A DNA stretch of 64,000 nucleotides from the NCBI GenBank assembly GCA_033782935.1, contig JAWQEG010003810.1, positions 123,618 to 187,617 of the forward strand. Reading direction: 5' to 3'. The stretch comes from Petrolisthes cinctipes. Taxonomy: Eukaryota; Arthropoda; Malacostraca; Decapoda; Porcellanidae. The notes beneath the pieces are model-generated. The model did no database searches, was not told the DNA's origin, and was given only the letters and a program-made list of their open reading frames with translations. Shown here in pieces: positions 12,101 through 23,884 of this stretch. Made by a program: the position numbers and the translations under genes. Each line of letters begins with the position of its first letter. Positions within the stretch are counted from its first letter, which is position 1.

Positions 12101-12742
12101 AGAGAATAATGAAACCGAAGAGCGATGTGATAAGAGAATAAGTCTGGCACGGAGGAGCACAGGACCTGAGATGCTATCAGGCCAGACGAGAGGATGTAAT
12201 CCAGAGTACCTCCCCGGCAATGAGTGGCACCGCCAGTGTCCCATAGTGTCAGATGATGCTTGCGGATGTATGAAAGGAGACGAACACCATTACGATTAAT
12301 AGAGCCAGAACCATCACCCAAATCAGAATGTCGAGCATTAAAATCTCCCATATAAAGTTGCAAAGTTGCACTGTTGGAGAAGGAAGAGCCTCAAGAGTGA
12401 GTCTAGCTGGGGCAGAATAGACATTACATAGTTGTAATACTCCATTCCCAGGTAGAACCTCAAATAGCTGAAAGGTCATCTCAGGATCAGTGTAGGTACG
12501 GAGAAGGCGATGTGGCAAGGAGCTATGTACGTAAGTCAGGAGACCATTCCTTACCAGATGAACATATGGCACATAACCTGAGAGAGGAGGAGCTTGCCCA
12601 GCAGAGTGCGGCCGTCCTGGAAATGCTTCCTGGAGAAAAATAACACTGGGATGATGACGAAAAACATAGGCCTTGAGTTGAGTGAGCTTAGCATAACTGG
12701 TGATACCACATACATTCCAGGAGATGACATCCAGCCGGCAAT
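9155..12742 (-). pseudogene. LINE-1A ORF2: endonuclease, reverse transcriptase, RNase H
   Basis: Domains in order on the minus strand: AP-type endonuclease (RLDVISWNVCG near 12740, MGDFNARH near 12350), reverse transcriptase (FIDLRSAFD near 11070, TPQGGVLSPLLF near 10890, CYADDI near 10790), RNase H (YTDGS near 9995, WVPSH near 9680) and a C-terminal CRAPRANTVEHYC zinc-finger-like motif. Frame changes occur near 12360 and 11290. An in-frame TAG lies at 10505-10507 (CAG in copy B) and an in-frame TGA at 9803-9805 (TGT in copy B). About 96 bp are missing around 10265 relative to copy B. These breaks make it non-functional. Confidence 0.92.
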
Positions 12743-12744
12743 CA

Positions 12745-14212
12745 CTAGCGAACTTTGTATTTGGAGGTAGAAGTCCGGTGAGTGGGGGCAGATGAGCGAC
12801 CTGGAGAAGATGGACTAGGAGAAGGGACTGACTCGAAAAGCTTTTCAAGGCGAGATGCAACAGTATCCATCTTTTCGGTAAGGGTAGTGACAGTTGAGAT
12901 GATGGCCTGCTGAGCCTCGACTAAGGTGGAGAGTTTGGAGTCATTGGCAGCCTGCGCGGCAACTAGCCCATCAATCCTGGCTTCAAGGGCAGAAAAGCGG
13001 TTCTCGAGAGCCGTACATCGTGCCATGAGGGTAGCCACAGACTTGCGGAGGGCCATGTCTGGAGGTGAGGCAGGGCTGGTAGGAGGAGCAGACTGGGGGA
13101 GGTGGTGGTGGTGGCGGTGGCGGAGGCGGAGCAATAGTAGTGACACGAGCCTGGACCTGACGTCGAGTACATCCATGCCACACGTTAACCCCTGGCTGAA
13201 GGCATCGTGGACACTTCCTTCGAGACGTATCTTCAGGAGGTGAAGGCTGAGAGGTAGAGGCAGCAGGACGTGATGATTCACCCCTGACAGGACACGTCTT
13301 GGAATCATGGTCGGCCGCACACCATGCACACTTCGGCCTGGCAGAACAGTACCGGGAGATATGCCCAACTCTCCAGCACCTGTAGCACCAAGGCTGGTCA
13401 TTATGAAGTTTCCTCACCTCACACGGTGGAAGACAAGAGAGGAAATCAAAGGAAATCTCATTTGGAGGTGGATCGGGTTGACTCCAGACAACAACAATAC
13501 GGCTAATGGGGGAACCATCTTGGATAAAACGACGGGCAAAGTACACACCAGGGTATCCTTTGGCAATTTTCTGGTCAACATCAATAGTAAAACGGGTGAG
13601 GATGTAACTAGGGAACTTACGAGGCCTCTCAGGTGAGTCTTCAAGAATGAGAGGCAGAGATAAAAATTCACCAGCCTTCACTCTATCAATGATGTCCTGA
13701 CGCTTCCTAGAGATGTAGACAAACCGGGAGGTGACAGCAGCCATCTTGACTTCAGCCAGTTCACGCTGCAACTGGAAGGCCCTGTTGACATCAGACAACC
13801 AACGCAGCTTTGTGTCCGTAGATGGGTTTCCAGAGAAGGAGAGTTTGACATAGGCATCTCTCGGGGCAAAAGCAGGAAGGTTGGACGAGGGCAAGGAGTT
13901 GGTATACAAAGAAGAAACACCAGGGTGAGGCAGAGAAGGTACGTCGTGCACAGCTGAAGCACCCTTGGCAGTCTTGGCAGCTGGAGGCAAACAGTCCACA
14001 CCATCGGAATCCTGCGAGGAGTCGGACGAGGCATCAACAGGTCGCTTGGTAGAGGTTGAGGAGGTGGACGGCTGCAACCTGAGCTGCGGAGTGACCGAGG
14101 AGAGGGGGGGAGGGTTGCGAGAAGGCAGCTCAGGCCAGTGATCCTCAATTGGAGACTCGTCTTCCTCCGACATTGCCAAGTCGGCCTCCAAGCAGGAATC
14201 CGCACTCTCCAT
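12745..14212 (-). pseudogene. LINE-1A ORF1, gag-like with zinc knuckles
   Basis: The likely start is the ATG at 14212; a codon series upstream is open but has no ATG. The N-terminus is acidic and Ser/Pro-rich, followed by a conserved central domain (KLSFSGNPSTDTKLRWL), then CYRCWRVGHISRYC and two further Cys/His clusters (CAWCAADHDSKTC, CPRCLQPGVNVWHGC), a proline run, a predicted coiled coil and a Ser-rich tail. A frameshift in the (CCACC/GGTGG)-type simple repeat near 13095-13135 splits it. Presumed role: RNA-binding particle protein of the retrotransposon. Confidence 0.9.
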
Positions 14213-14517
14213 CAGGCCAGGCAAGGCCTAGATGGAAAGCAAACAACAACACAAACAACTAAACACTCAATCAGCCAGGGACACACACACACACACCCAC
14301 ACACACACAGACAATCATAACAAAACTATACACAGAACCACAAAAGACAAACAACACCAGCAACACCACAGAAACAACAACACACAAACAAGAACTCACA
14401 AACAACACAAAAAACACAAACAAGAGCTCCAAAACAACACAAACAACATCACAAACGAAAATGGAGGCAGAGCGCCACGAGTACGTCCACACTCCACCTG
14501 TTCTGGAGCGAGACTGA

Positions 14518-14700
14518 AGCAAGCCTGGATACATATTTTGGATTGCGAGTGTACCGTTGAAGTTTGTTATCATCTGACATAGCAGTGAGCCAATTACAAC
14601 GCTTATCTTGTCGCTTCCATACTTGCTGGAGTTAATTTTATACTCCATCATCAGGTTATTTGAAGCAGACCAGCAGGATACTTGTTATGTCTCATGACTG
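14518..14700 (-). mobile_element. MITE-A-like remnant, reverse, diverged
   Basis: An orphan right end (GGATTGCGAGTGTA at about 14540) is followed by a strongly diverged reverse copy containing GTTGAAGTTTGTTATCATC. It abuts the next MITE-A at 14701. Confidence 0.6.
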
Positions 14701-14875
14701 TACACTCGCAATCCAAAAATTTTATCCAGGCTTGCTTCGAATAGCCTGATCGAGTATTAATTAAGCAAGCTCAGGCAAATATGAAACAGGATAAGTGTTG
14801 TAATTGGTTCACTAGTATGTCAAATTATTCGAAACTTCAACAAGACCTGGATATAAATTTTGGATTGCGAGTGTA
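14701..14875 (+). mobile_element. MITE-A copy
   Basis: TACACTCGCAATCC at left and GGATTGCGAGTGTA at right, with a full-length internal sequence. Confidence 0.92.
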
Positions 14876-15239
14876 CACATATAACTCTATAAAAGGCCTC
14901 GATAGATTATCATTCATGCCTGCGCAAACTAGATGACTGTGCAATCATTTAAATTTGCCACACACCAGCAAGAAGACAGAGCAGTCACCACACATTATCA
15001 TGCATCACTGTACAAGCGTGTGATTGACCAAAAGCATGTTGGATATGGTTCAGTCATTTGCGCAAACCATCAATCACACCCACACACACACACCACGGTT
15101 ATGCCTGCACAACCGTCCAGTTTGTGCAGGCATGATTGATAGTCTATGGAGGCCTTAAAGACAGTCAGATAAATACCTTAATGGATGACTTGTTGCAGAT
15201 TCACGGGTCGTCAAAGCGATACACTGTTTCTCGAAATTT

Positions 15240-15790
15240 AGACATTTGAAGCGATTCTACTCATAGGCAGACAGACAGGCAACAGCAGAAGGAAGGCAGA
15301 CAGACAGACAAACAATGCAGGGGAAAATATTGACAAATTGTGGCAGAAGGCAGGCAAAAAGAGACAGAAAGCATGCAAGGAGTGGCAGAAGGCAGGTAGA
15401 CAAAGGCAAAAAACAGGCAAACAGTGGCAGAAGACAGATAAACAGAAGCAGAAGGCAGACAAACAGGGAAGAAAATATACAGAGGCAGAAGGCAGACAAA
15501 CAGGAAAAAATTGACAAATAATGGCAGAACGCAGACGAACACAGGTAGAAGGAAGGCAGACAGTGGCAGAAGGCAGGAATTAAACAATCAGACAGACAGA
15601 TAGACAGACCGTGGCAAGATGCAGATAGACAGATAGGTAGTCAGTCAGGAGTTAGACAGACAGACCGGGGCAAAAGGCTGATAGACAGATAGACAGACAG
15701 GGAGTCAGACAGTCAGTGACGGTGGTAGGAAACAAAAAGGCAGTGACAGAGAAGCAGGCAACAGCAGGAAGCAGACAGAGCGACAGAGGC
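15240..15790. repeat. Degenerate CAGA/GGCAGAAGG minisatellite
   Basis: Purine-rich repeat of variable units built from CAGACAGA and GGCAGAAGGCAG. The Cys/Leu-rich frames on the minus strand are artefacts of the repeat. Confidence 0.85.
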
Positions 15791-16155
15791 AAGGTGGTGT
15801 TAGGTATACTAGGCTAGAAGCATGGATGGGTGGGTGGTCGGCTGAGGGAAGAACCCCGCTCGCTATGTTTGTTTATCAATCGATCACTCTGTTTACGATT
15901 AATTTGCTGACCACTTATCTTCTGCCCAACCAATATATATATACTCACGATCCAGTACAATCGACCCACAGACATTATGCTTCTTCAAACATCTCAAGAG
16001 TTTAGACTTGCTCGTATGTTTGCGAGCGTCTAAACTCACTTTCTTAAAATCTCAAAGAGTTTAGACTTGCTCGTATGTTTGCAGTACTGATCTGGTCACC
16101 AAAGTGTTTCAGGCTCATTTGGAAACAGTTGATGATTTTCCTCCTCTTGAAGTTG

Positions 16156-16326
16156 TACATTCGCAATCCAAAATATGTATCCAGGCTTGCTTCGAATAGT
16201 TTGATCGAGTATTAAGCGAGCTCAAGCAAATATAAAACAGGATAAGCATTGTAATTGGTTCACTAGTATGTCAAATGATTCGAAACTTCAACAAGACCTG
16301 AATACAAATTTTGGTGTGCGAGTGTA
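16156..16326 (+). mobile_element. MITE-A copy
   Basis: TACATTCGCAATCC at left; the right end GTGTGCGAGTGTA is slightly altered. Confidence 0.9.
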
Positions 16327-16516
16327 CAGTAAGAGTCTATATTATGATTTCAATTGAGGTCGTGTTGGGTTCTAGTCCTTAGTAACCATGAATGATAGCT
16401 GAGCAACCTAATTATAGCTTTAGACTTTAGAGTGACCATTTCTTTAGTAAGTATGGGCCCAGTATAGTTGTTGCTTTCACTAGTAACGAGTACCACTGTG
16501 TTTATTTAAAAAAGAA

Positions 16517-16767
16517 GATTTAGGGCTTGAGGCCTATCGACTCATGGTGTTGGTCATTAAGGCAGTCAGTCTTGTTACATCAACACATCTTCCCCCAGGC
16601 TACAAGGTTGCTATCCTTGTTTTTAAAGCCGGGTACCTACTTACTGCTAGGTGAACAGGGACATAGGGGGCTGGGAAAATTGTCCAACAATTCTACTGAC
16701 CCGGGAATCGAACCCGAGACCTCTCACGTGCTGGGTGAGTGTGCTAACCACCATCATCACCCCCTGT
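16517..16767 (-). mobile_element. SINE-2 copy, tRNA-derived
   Basis: On the minus strand the head reads GGGGTGATGATGGTGGTTAG with a B box GGTTCGATTCC, followed by a body that reappears at 32.75-33.0 kb and 37.9-38.1 kb, and a 3' end GCCCTAAATCTTCTT. This is a different SINE from SINE-1. It lies inside sequence resembling the inverted-repeat element at 37159. Confidence 0.85.
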
Positions 16768-16877
16768 ATGAATAGTAAATGAATTAACACAACTCAGTCC
16801 TGCTCTAGTATTCACCATAATGACGCTATGTAAACAAACAAAAGAGTTTCACAGATGCTCTGAAGTGAGTGTATCCA

Positions 16878-17225
16878 GGTGTGTGTGTGTGTGTGTGTGG
16901 AGAAGTGTAGAAAAGTGTGCGTGTGTGTGTGTCTGGGTGTGTGTGTGTGTGTGGAGAAGTGTACGTACGTGTGTGTGTCCCTGTGTGTGTGTGGAGAAGG
17001 GAACGTGTGTGTGTGTGTGGAAAAGGGTACGTGTGTGTGTGTGGAAAAGGGTACCGGTACGTGTGTGTGTCCCGGTGTGTGTGTGTGGAAAAGGGTACGT
17101 GTGTGTGTGTGTCCGAGTGTGTGTATGTGGAAAAGGGTACGTGTGTGTGTCCCTGTGTGTGTGTGGAAAAGGGTACGTGTGTGTGTCCGAGTGTGTGTGT
17201 GTGTGTGTGTGTGTGTGGAAAAGGG
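16878..17225. repeat. GT-rich repeat with GGAAAAGGGTACGTGTG units
   Basis: (GT)n runs interspersed with GGAAAAGGGTAC. Frames on both strands are repeat artefacts (VCVCVC, HTHTHT). Confidence 0.9.
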
Positions 17226-17563
17226 TACGTATGTGTTGTATCGTGTCTGTCAAAGAGGGCCAGTGACATCAACACCTACACATCAATCAATAAACAGAAA
17301 CAAAACCATCTTGTTAGTGGTGAGTGGTTTTGAATATTGAATATCCCAATCCTTATCCCTCCCTACAAAGAAATACAAAGGATATCAAACAGCATAAGGT
17401 CTGTTGGTCCTTACGAGACTGTTTGGGTCTAAGCTACAAAATACTAGAAGAGAAAATGACAGAATAGTGAATGCCTTCTATAATTCCCACAACAACCCTT
17501 CCTACTACCCACTCTTAATCCCTAGTTATTATTATTATCATTACGGGGGTAATTCGCTTTTGT

Positions 17564-17693
17564 TACATTGAAGTGCCTTGATTCCTTCAAAGTATGCTAA
17601 GGAACAGGACTAAAGGAGAAGAGCAAAAATAATGATTCTGTTCTGTTGCTTGGAATAGTTTGGAGGATTCAGTTGCTCCAGAATTACCAACAC
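17564..17693 (+). mobile_element. MITE-K copy
   Basis: TACATTGAAGTGCCTTGATTC at left (first 20 bases conserved), TTGCTCCAGAATTACCAACA at right; a GGGGGTAATTCGC motif precedes it, as in the copy at 17979. Confidence 0.75.
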
Positions 17694-17978
17694 AAAATTT
17701 CCCTCTTAAAACTACCAAAGCCTTCCCCCAGGGTGCAGTTACAGACACTGCATCCACACATAGAAGAGGGACTGTGTGTGTGTGTGTATGTGTGTGTGTG
17801 TGAGGAACTACGAATGTGTTAGTTTAGTTTAGTTAGGTTAGTTTGTAATACCTAAAGGCACTGGAGGGAAGAAAAAGCAACGAATTTAAGAAAACTGGCT
17901 ACAAGGAATCCAAGAAGGAACTACTGCAATTAATAGCCATTGATTGTCACGATATTTAAGGGGGTAACTCACTTATGT

Positions 17979-18104
17979 TACATTGGAGTGCCATGATTCC
18001 TCCAAAGTATACCAGGAAACAGGACAATATGAACAAAAATAATGATGTTCTGTTGCTTGGAATTGTTTGCAGGAATCAGTTGCTCCAGATTTACCAACAC
18101 TGCA
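17979..18104 (+). mobile_element. MITE-K copy
   Basis: TACATTGGAGTGCCATGATT at left, GCTCCAGATTTACCAACACT at right. Close relative of the copy about 400 bp upstream. Confidence 0.8.
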
Positions 18105-18277
18105 CTTCCCTCTTAAATGCAGACATGAGTGCAGACTGGACAATCTCATTCGATAATTTATTCCATATTTTGACAAACGAAGTAATAAAACACCGTGAAA
18201 ACTGCTGCGTCGTACTACCATTAACAGGATTCATAGCAAGATAATTAAGACTAAGAGTAAATCGAGTATGATTTTAA

Positions 18278-18615
18278 GGGGAGGTGGCCGAGTGGTTAGT
18301 GTTCTGGACTCGTAACCTGGAGGTCGGGAGATCGATCCTCTCAGGTGAGGGCCTGAGAATATTTACACTTCCGATTTGAGTTTGAGGCACTAACTATAAG
18401 GCCACCGAACGTCGTAAAACACCCTCGCTGGTACCATAACAGCTGCAGTATTTGGGAATTACCCTCACTTCCCTCCTTCTGTGGCTGGGTACCAGTTCGA
18501 AAGTCGTGACGTGTGTGTGTGTGAGTAGCAGTTGACCTGGGCCACGGTAATGGTCTTGATGAAGCCTATGTCCAGTGTCGAAAGATATAAAAAAAAAAAA
18601 AAAAAAAAAAAAAGG
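18278..18615 (+). mobile_element. SINE-1 copy, forward
   Basis: GGGGAGGTGGCCGAGTGG head, B-box-like GATCGATCC, body and a 25-A tail. The anticodon-loop region reads CTCGTAA, but downstream bases do not form a clean tRNA, so it is not a tRNA gene. Confidence 0.92.
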
Positions 18616-18818
18616 ATAGAACGGTTCAGGCAAAGCACCATGTAAGCCTTGTAAGGGATGACGATTATTGTTAAAAAAATTATATAAAAATCTATGAGCA
18701 CCAACTTGTCGCTCGTGATACAAGTCTAGAGATACAGTAGATTTTGGGAAATGAACTTAATCATACTTAAAACTCTATCAAAGCCGTGTTTTTGCTGTCC
18801 AAACGTCGGCAAAGGGTG

Positions 18819-19092
18819 CCAAGCGGGCTGCATATTATCCAAGTCTGGAAGGGTATATGTCAGTGCTTGATTTGGTTGTGTTAAGGTTAGGTCCAGTTTA
18901 GGTTAGGTTAGGTTAGGTTAGGTTCATATTAGGTAAAATAAGCTGGGAAAGAGAATGAAACTATTTCAAAGATTATCCCATGGTTGGTTTTATCGTTATA
19001 ACCCAAACGTTATTCTCCTTCCAACCGCCGCGATTTTGGCCCAGCAGTAAGCGGTAGCCCACCAGACTTGGATAATATGCAAGCGGGCTTGG
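18819..19092. mobile_element. Inverted-repeat element enclosing a (TTAGG)n array
   Basis: A 30-bp arm at 18819-18848 (CCAAGCGGGCTGCATATTAT start) is mirrored at 19062-19092. The loop contains five tandem GGTTA units at about 18895-18924. No coding potential. Confidence 0.7.
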
Positions 19093-19337
19093 AGCAAGCA
19101 CTTTCTGACGACAAAAACAGATATGATACGTGGAGCCGAACAAATGGCTTGCCGAAGGTGCAGAACCAAAGTAAACAAAAATAATAGCCGAAAAATTATC
19201 ATTTGACAGAATCGTTATATCAATATTCAGGAAAGCAATACCAAGCCTTAATGTTGGCAGAATTACAGGAAGATGACATGCCACATTGTTTAAGGTTAGT
19301 ATGAAATCAATTCTCAATTATTCATTAATGGGGGAGG

Positions 19338-19475
19338 TACAGGGTTGGTAAGTCTGGAACAACTGATTCTTCCAAACTATGCCAAGCAACAGGCCACCAT
19401 TATTTTTGTTCATCTGGCCCTGTTTCCTGGCATAGTATGGAAGAATTAAGTCGCTCTGAAGAACCACAGCTATAC
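19338..19475 (-). mobile_element. MITE-K copy, reverse
   Basis: TACAGGGTTGGTAAGTCTGG at left; the GGCATAGTATGGAAGAATTA arm mirrors CTTCCAAACTATGCC. Confidence 0.75.
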
Positions 19476-19959
19476 TATCCCCTTAAGGAGCCAGCAGATT
19501 ACGCCAAGAGTAGTGCAATGAATGAAATATGTGTCCTCATTTACGTTAAAATACATTTGGAATCGTGTTTGTCACCTTTATCCCTGATTCCAAGTTACAA
19601 TGATAATTACCAAAGTTATATGTTACAGTTACCGGTCCATGCCACCGGCCATTGAAAATCAGATGAACATGAATGCACTGGTGCAGTCTACTCTTCTCGC
19701 ATCATATGAAAGGTAATTACAACACAGTATTCATCTTTTCCCTGAGAGGACCATTGCCAAGGTTATTAATGACAGACCTGTTTTAAGGTATTTTTCATTG
19801 GTAATTTTATGAATGTTGTTAATAGGATATTTGTTTACATCCCACATATCAAAGCTACCTATAAGGTAGGCCTACTGTCATTAATTTCTTAATATTCATT
19901 TATCTAAATATTGCATCCAGGCCTAATCATCAGATCCTGACGTACTTAATCTTACTTCT
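19476..19959. other. AT-rich unique stretch, nothing recognised
   Basis: No open frame with recognisable motifs and no repeat shared with the rest of the window. Confidence 0.5.
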
Positions 19960-20143
19960 ATCATATTTATTATCTTGGTAATAAAAAATAACACATGTCT
20001 GATTTTGCAGTTGCCTACATCATAATAATAATTGATGGGGTTGAGTTGACGTAAGGTGTTGTTGTATGATTATATTTTGATATGATACTAATTTATTTGC
20101 ACGATGGAGGGAAAGTGTCTGTGGATATTTGATTGTGGCTGTA
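19960..20143 (-). mobile_element. MITE-D copy, reverse, 5' end missing
   Basis: The right end GATTGTGGCTGTA and the internal GTTGAGTTGACGTAAGGTG are intact; the left inverted terminus is missing. Confidence 0.85.
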
Positions 20144-20451
20144 CTTACATTTACTGTCGCAGTATACACACACTGATCTGGAATAAAAGGGTCAATAATT
20201 GGAATACACTTTGGTAAGATTTTAAATAATCACAGAGAAGGCCAACTGATCTCCAAATAAAATCATCACAATTAGGTACAGTCACCGACAATAGCCACAC
20301 CCCTCTCCTTGACCCATACGAAACCCGCAGCCTCTGCTTCAGTGTGGGGGAAGGAGGAAGGCAGTGGGTTAGAGGAAGCAGAGTTGGTTTAAATTTTTTT
20401 TTATGAAAATGATCATAGTATGGAAACAAAAGCTTGTGCTTTTGGTTCAGT

Positions 20452-20672
20452 GTACAGTTGGATACCGGAATTCGTGGTACAGCTGAGTTGGTAAATGTTT
20501 AGCTCCTCCCAGTATGAAATTCCTTAACGACCAAAAAGATTTACCACCAGGGGCAGAAACTATGATGTGGGATATCGACGATAAGTAAATACCGGACAAA
20601 AGTCACTGGTTATAAGATAGAGACAAGGATCTTCCACCTGGGCTGTACCACGAATTCCTGTGTCCAACTGTA
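20452..20672 (+). mobile_element. MITE-H relative
   Basis: TACAGTTGGATACCGGAATT at left, GTGTCCAACTGTA at right; shares CCTGGGCTGTACCAC with the copy at 49404. Confidence 0.75.
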
Positions 20673-21227
20673 CCTCAAGGCGAGAGGCGTCGCTATGGTT
20701 GGCTACTGTACACAGCCTCATATCTTGAGGTTAAGTAGAGGGGAAAAAATAATAATTGGACACTCTTAATGAACATTTCATGGCTATTATACCTATCCTA
20801 ACATGTTGAAATTTCACCGGAATTTCATGGTTAGGTATATGTTAGGTAAAAAATCAATTAACTGAGTAACCAGATTTTACTTTAGTAATATTATTAAGGT
20901 CAAGACCTCTGCAGTAGTGTAAGCACTAGTAGAAAATTGTAAGCACTGGTAAAAAAAATTGCAAGTTTGATTACTTATAAATAAACCTTTTTGTCTTCCA
21001 TAATAATATGTACAAAAACTATCCAAGCAGCCTATACCTCCTTAATTAAATTAAATAATACTACAACATCTTATTTCATCATTATTATTGTTTATCTAGC
21101 ACTGATTGCAACTTACATGTACTAATTAAGCCAATTTCAATTACCTGTCAGCCTTATAGTTGTTGCTCAGCTGACTACCAAGCGGCACCAAGACTGCTCC
21201 CGAACAGGGTTGCTTTGGATGCGGTCG
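20673..21227. other. Unique AT-rich stretch, no gene seen
   Basis: No open frame with recognisable motifs. One short inverted motif at the start belongs to the neighbouring element. Confidence 0.45.
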
Positions 21228-21554
21228 TTTTTTTTTTTTTTTTTTATATTACCTGACACTGGACATAGGCTTAATCAAGCCCGTTACGGTGACCCAGGTC
21301 AACTGCTGCTCACACACACACGTCACGACTTCCGAACTGGTACCCAGCCACAGAAGTAGAGAAGTGAGGGTAATTCACAAATACTGCAGCTGTTATGGTA
21401 CCAGCGAGGGTGTTTTACGACGTTCGGTGACCTTATAGTTAATGCCTAACACTCAAATCGGAAGAGTAAATATTCTCAGGCCCTCACCTGAGAGGATCGA
21501 ACTCCCGACCTCTAGGTTATGAGTCCAGAACACTAACCACTCGGCCACCTCCCC
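21228..21554 (-). mobile_element. SINE-1 copy
   Basis: T-run at left, tRNA-like head ending CTCGGCCACCTCCCCT at right. Confidence 0.9.
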
Positions 21555-21597
21555 TTGGTTGGTTGCAGCGGCTACCGCTTGGCACAGCTTCGTATCC

Positions 21598-22020
21598 ATT
21601 TTACAGACAAAAACAGTACAGGGCGATTTCGCTTATCATTTTTAGATGGCATTTGGCAGCAGATATCCAAACAGGTGCACAATACTCAAAATGAGGCAAA
21701 ATGAAAGCGTATAATGAATTTAATACAATGCAGCCACGAGGAAAAAAATTGGTAGCACCTACAGAGTAAGCCTGTCTTTTGTGCAATAGAGGCAGACAGG
21801 GAACGAATGTGTTTCTCAAAAGTTAGTTTGAAATCAAGAGTCGTTCCCAACAAACACAGAGTATCGACTTCCTCAATATATTCACCAGAAATATGTAGTC
21901 TGGGGTGAGGTGGATCCAATGTAAGGGATCTACTGATGATGATGATGGAGTGCGTTTTGTTGGCATAAGCTTCATGTCCCAAAGATGACACCAGGAAGAA
22001 ATCTTAACCAAGTCACTATT
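21598..22020 (-). pseudogene. Non-LTR reverse transcriptase, decayed fragment
   Basis: Minus-strand pieces read NKTHSIIIISRSLTLDPPH, then LLGTTLDFKLTFEKHIRSL and SIAQKTGLLCRC, and finally ILPHFEYCAPVW. This is the thumb and connection region that follows the YADD box in Jockey/RTE-like elements. Frames change at least twice and neither endonuclease nor the palm is present. A SINE lies immediately downstream of it on the minus strand. Confidence 0.85.
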
Positions 22021-22049
22021 CTCACTGTCCCTCCCAACTCAACCCCCTC

Positions 22050-22760
22050 TTTCCACCCTATCCTTTCCAACTCATCAGCCTCTTTTCTGCCCTAACCCTA
22101 TTCAAACCACCTTTTTTCTGTCCTAACACTACTCAAACCACCTCTTTTCTGTCCTAACACTACTCTAACCCACTCTTTTCTGTCCTAACCATACTCAAAC
22201 CCCCTCTTTTCTGTCCTAACATTACTCTAACCCCCCTCTTTTCTGCCCTAACACTACTCTAACCCCCTCTTTTCTGCCCTAACCCTATTCAAACCCCCCT
22301 GTTTTCTGTCCTAACACTACTCAAACCACCTCTTTTCTGTCCTAACACTACTCTAACCCACTCTTTTCTGTCCTAACCATACTCAAACCCCCTCTTTTCT
22401 GTCCTAACATTACTCTAACCCCCCTCTTTTCTGCCCTAACACTACTCTAACCCCCTCTTTTCTGCCCTAACCCTATTCAAACCCCCCTGTTTTCTGTCCT
22501 AACACTATTCTAACCCCTCTTTTCTGCCCTAACCATATTCAAACCCCCCTCTTTTCTGTCCTAACACTATTCTAACCCCTCTTTTCTGCCCTAACCCTAT
22601 TCAAACCCTCCTCTTTTCTGTCCTAACACTACTTTAACCCCCTCTTTTTTGCCCTAACCCTACTCAAACCCCTCTCTTTTCTGCCCTAACCCTACTCTAA
22701 CCACCTCTTTTCTGTCCTAACCCTACTCTAACCCCCTCATTTCTCCCTTTCTCTCCCAAC
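22050..22760. repeat. Pyrimidine-rich ~29-bp minisatellite with higher-order repeat
   Basis: Units of CTCTTTTCTG[TC]CCTAAC plus ACTACTCTAACCCC-type ends. A block of about 187 bp (22124-22310) is repeated almost exactly at 22309-22500. The plus strand is almost free of G. Confidence 0.92.
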
Positions 22761-23318
22761 TCAATCCTCTCTTTTCACCCTTACCATTCCAACACGACAC
22801 CCGCTTTTCTCCCTTTCCTTCCCAACAAAACACCCTCTTTCCAGCTCTTCCCCTTCCAACTCAACCTCCTCATCACCCTAACCTAACCCTAACCCCCTCT
22901 TTTTTTCACTTCCCAACTCAACCCCTTCCCCTCCTCTTCTTGACTCTACTCTAACCTCCTTTGTTCAACCCTTACCCTACATTAATTACCCTCTCTTTTC
23001 CTTTCCCCCAACTCCCTCCCCTCTCTTCTCTTCCTCGCCCTTCCCTCCTCTCTGTTATTCTCCCCTACACTTTTATAACTCACCCCCTTCCTCTCCTTTA
23101 CTCACACCCACTCAGCACCAATCATTTGCTCACACAATACACTCATAATGCGGCGGTCATTAATTAACAGAGCCAATCGCCCAGGCCTCCCCTTATAAAT
23201 TATATCCTTCACACTCACTCCCTTCAGTCACGTTGAACTTCCCTAAAGAGACTGTTGTACTGTAGAGGTATACAGGGAAGGACTGAGGTGGGTACAGTTA
23301 TATAGTCTTTTTACCTCT

Positions 23319-23566
23319 TAAAAGGCCACTATGGGTCTCCTATTGCCTGTACTTCCTTTGTATAACACCCTTGCTTATAACAAGCAAGGTGTTATTTTCT
23401 ATCTGTTTTTCCAACCGGTATATATATCCAGTGGGAGTGGTGGGTGGGGAGGAGCCTTGTCCTTTGCCATCCTTTCCTTCAACACGTAGTTTTGATTAGC
23501 ATAGTTAAAGAGGCAACCTAGTAAAAGGCCACTATGGACCTCCTGTTACCTGTACTTCCTTTGTAT
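23319..23566. repeat. Direct duplication around AAAGGCCACTATGG
   Basis: A segment of about 44 bp containing TGCCTGTACTTCCTTTGTAT occurs at 23319 and again at 23523 with few changes. Confidence 0.75.
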
Positions 23567-23884
23567 TCTTTTGTAAGTGGAAATGCCATAGTTCATCAAA
23601 TTATCATTTATGGGAGACCTACCTTTTGGAAAATTGGAGGGCTAATAATTCCTCCAAACTATGTAGGGAAACAGATCCTCTATTAGTAACATTGATGTGA
23701 TTTGTTCCCTAGCATTGTGTACAGGAATATGTAGCCCTTTAACATAACAAATACAGGTTCTCTCCTCAGTACCCGTTTTGATTTTTTTATAAGGGTGGGG
23801 AGAAAAGGGAAGCAGAGAGTAAATACAGAGTACTCAGTGAAATGGATCACGCTTACAATCACTCCCCCTTTCAAACCCATTTCT

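Larger units (their letters stand above)
8950..14503 (-). mobile_element. LINE-1 copy A, near full length, inactive
   Basis: Minus-strand non-LTR retrotransposon with a poly(A) tail (T-run at 8950-8972), a 3' UTR, ORF2 with endonuclease, RT and RNase H, an ORF1 gag-like gene and a 5' UTR starting near 14503. The same 5' boundary (GAACAGGTGGAG on the minus strand) is seen in the fragment ending at 31729. Compared with copy B at 38.3-43.9 kb it carries several frameshifts, nonsense codons and a deletion of about 96 bp near 10265. ORF2 with an RNase H domain and a C-terminal CCHC points to the I superfamily (I/Nimb/LOA-like); the exact clade needs a tree. Confidence 0.93.

Noticed and set aside
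15257..15587. Cys/Leu/Phe-rich minus-strand frames
   Set aside because: Shadow of the CAGA repeat; looks like membrane segments only because of composition.
16826..17340. Several overlapping Cys/Val and His/Thr-rich frames
   Set aside because: Products of a GT microsatellite read in different frames and strands.
18278..18350. Possible tRNA gene
   Set aside because: A and B boxes are present, but the segment heads a ~330-bp repeat with an A tail found five times; it does not fold into a clean cloverleaf.
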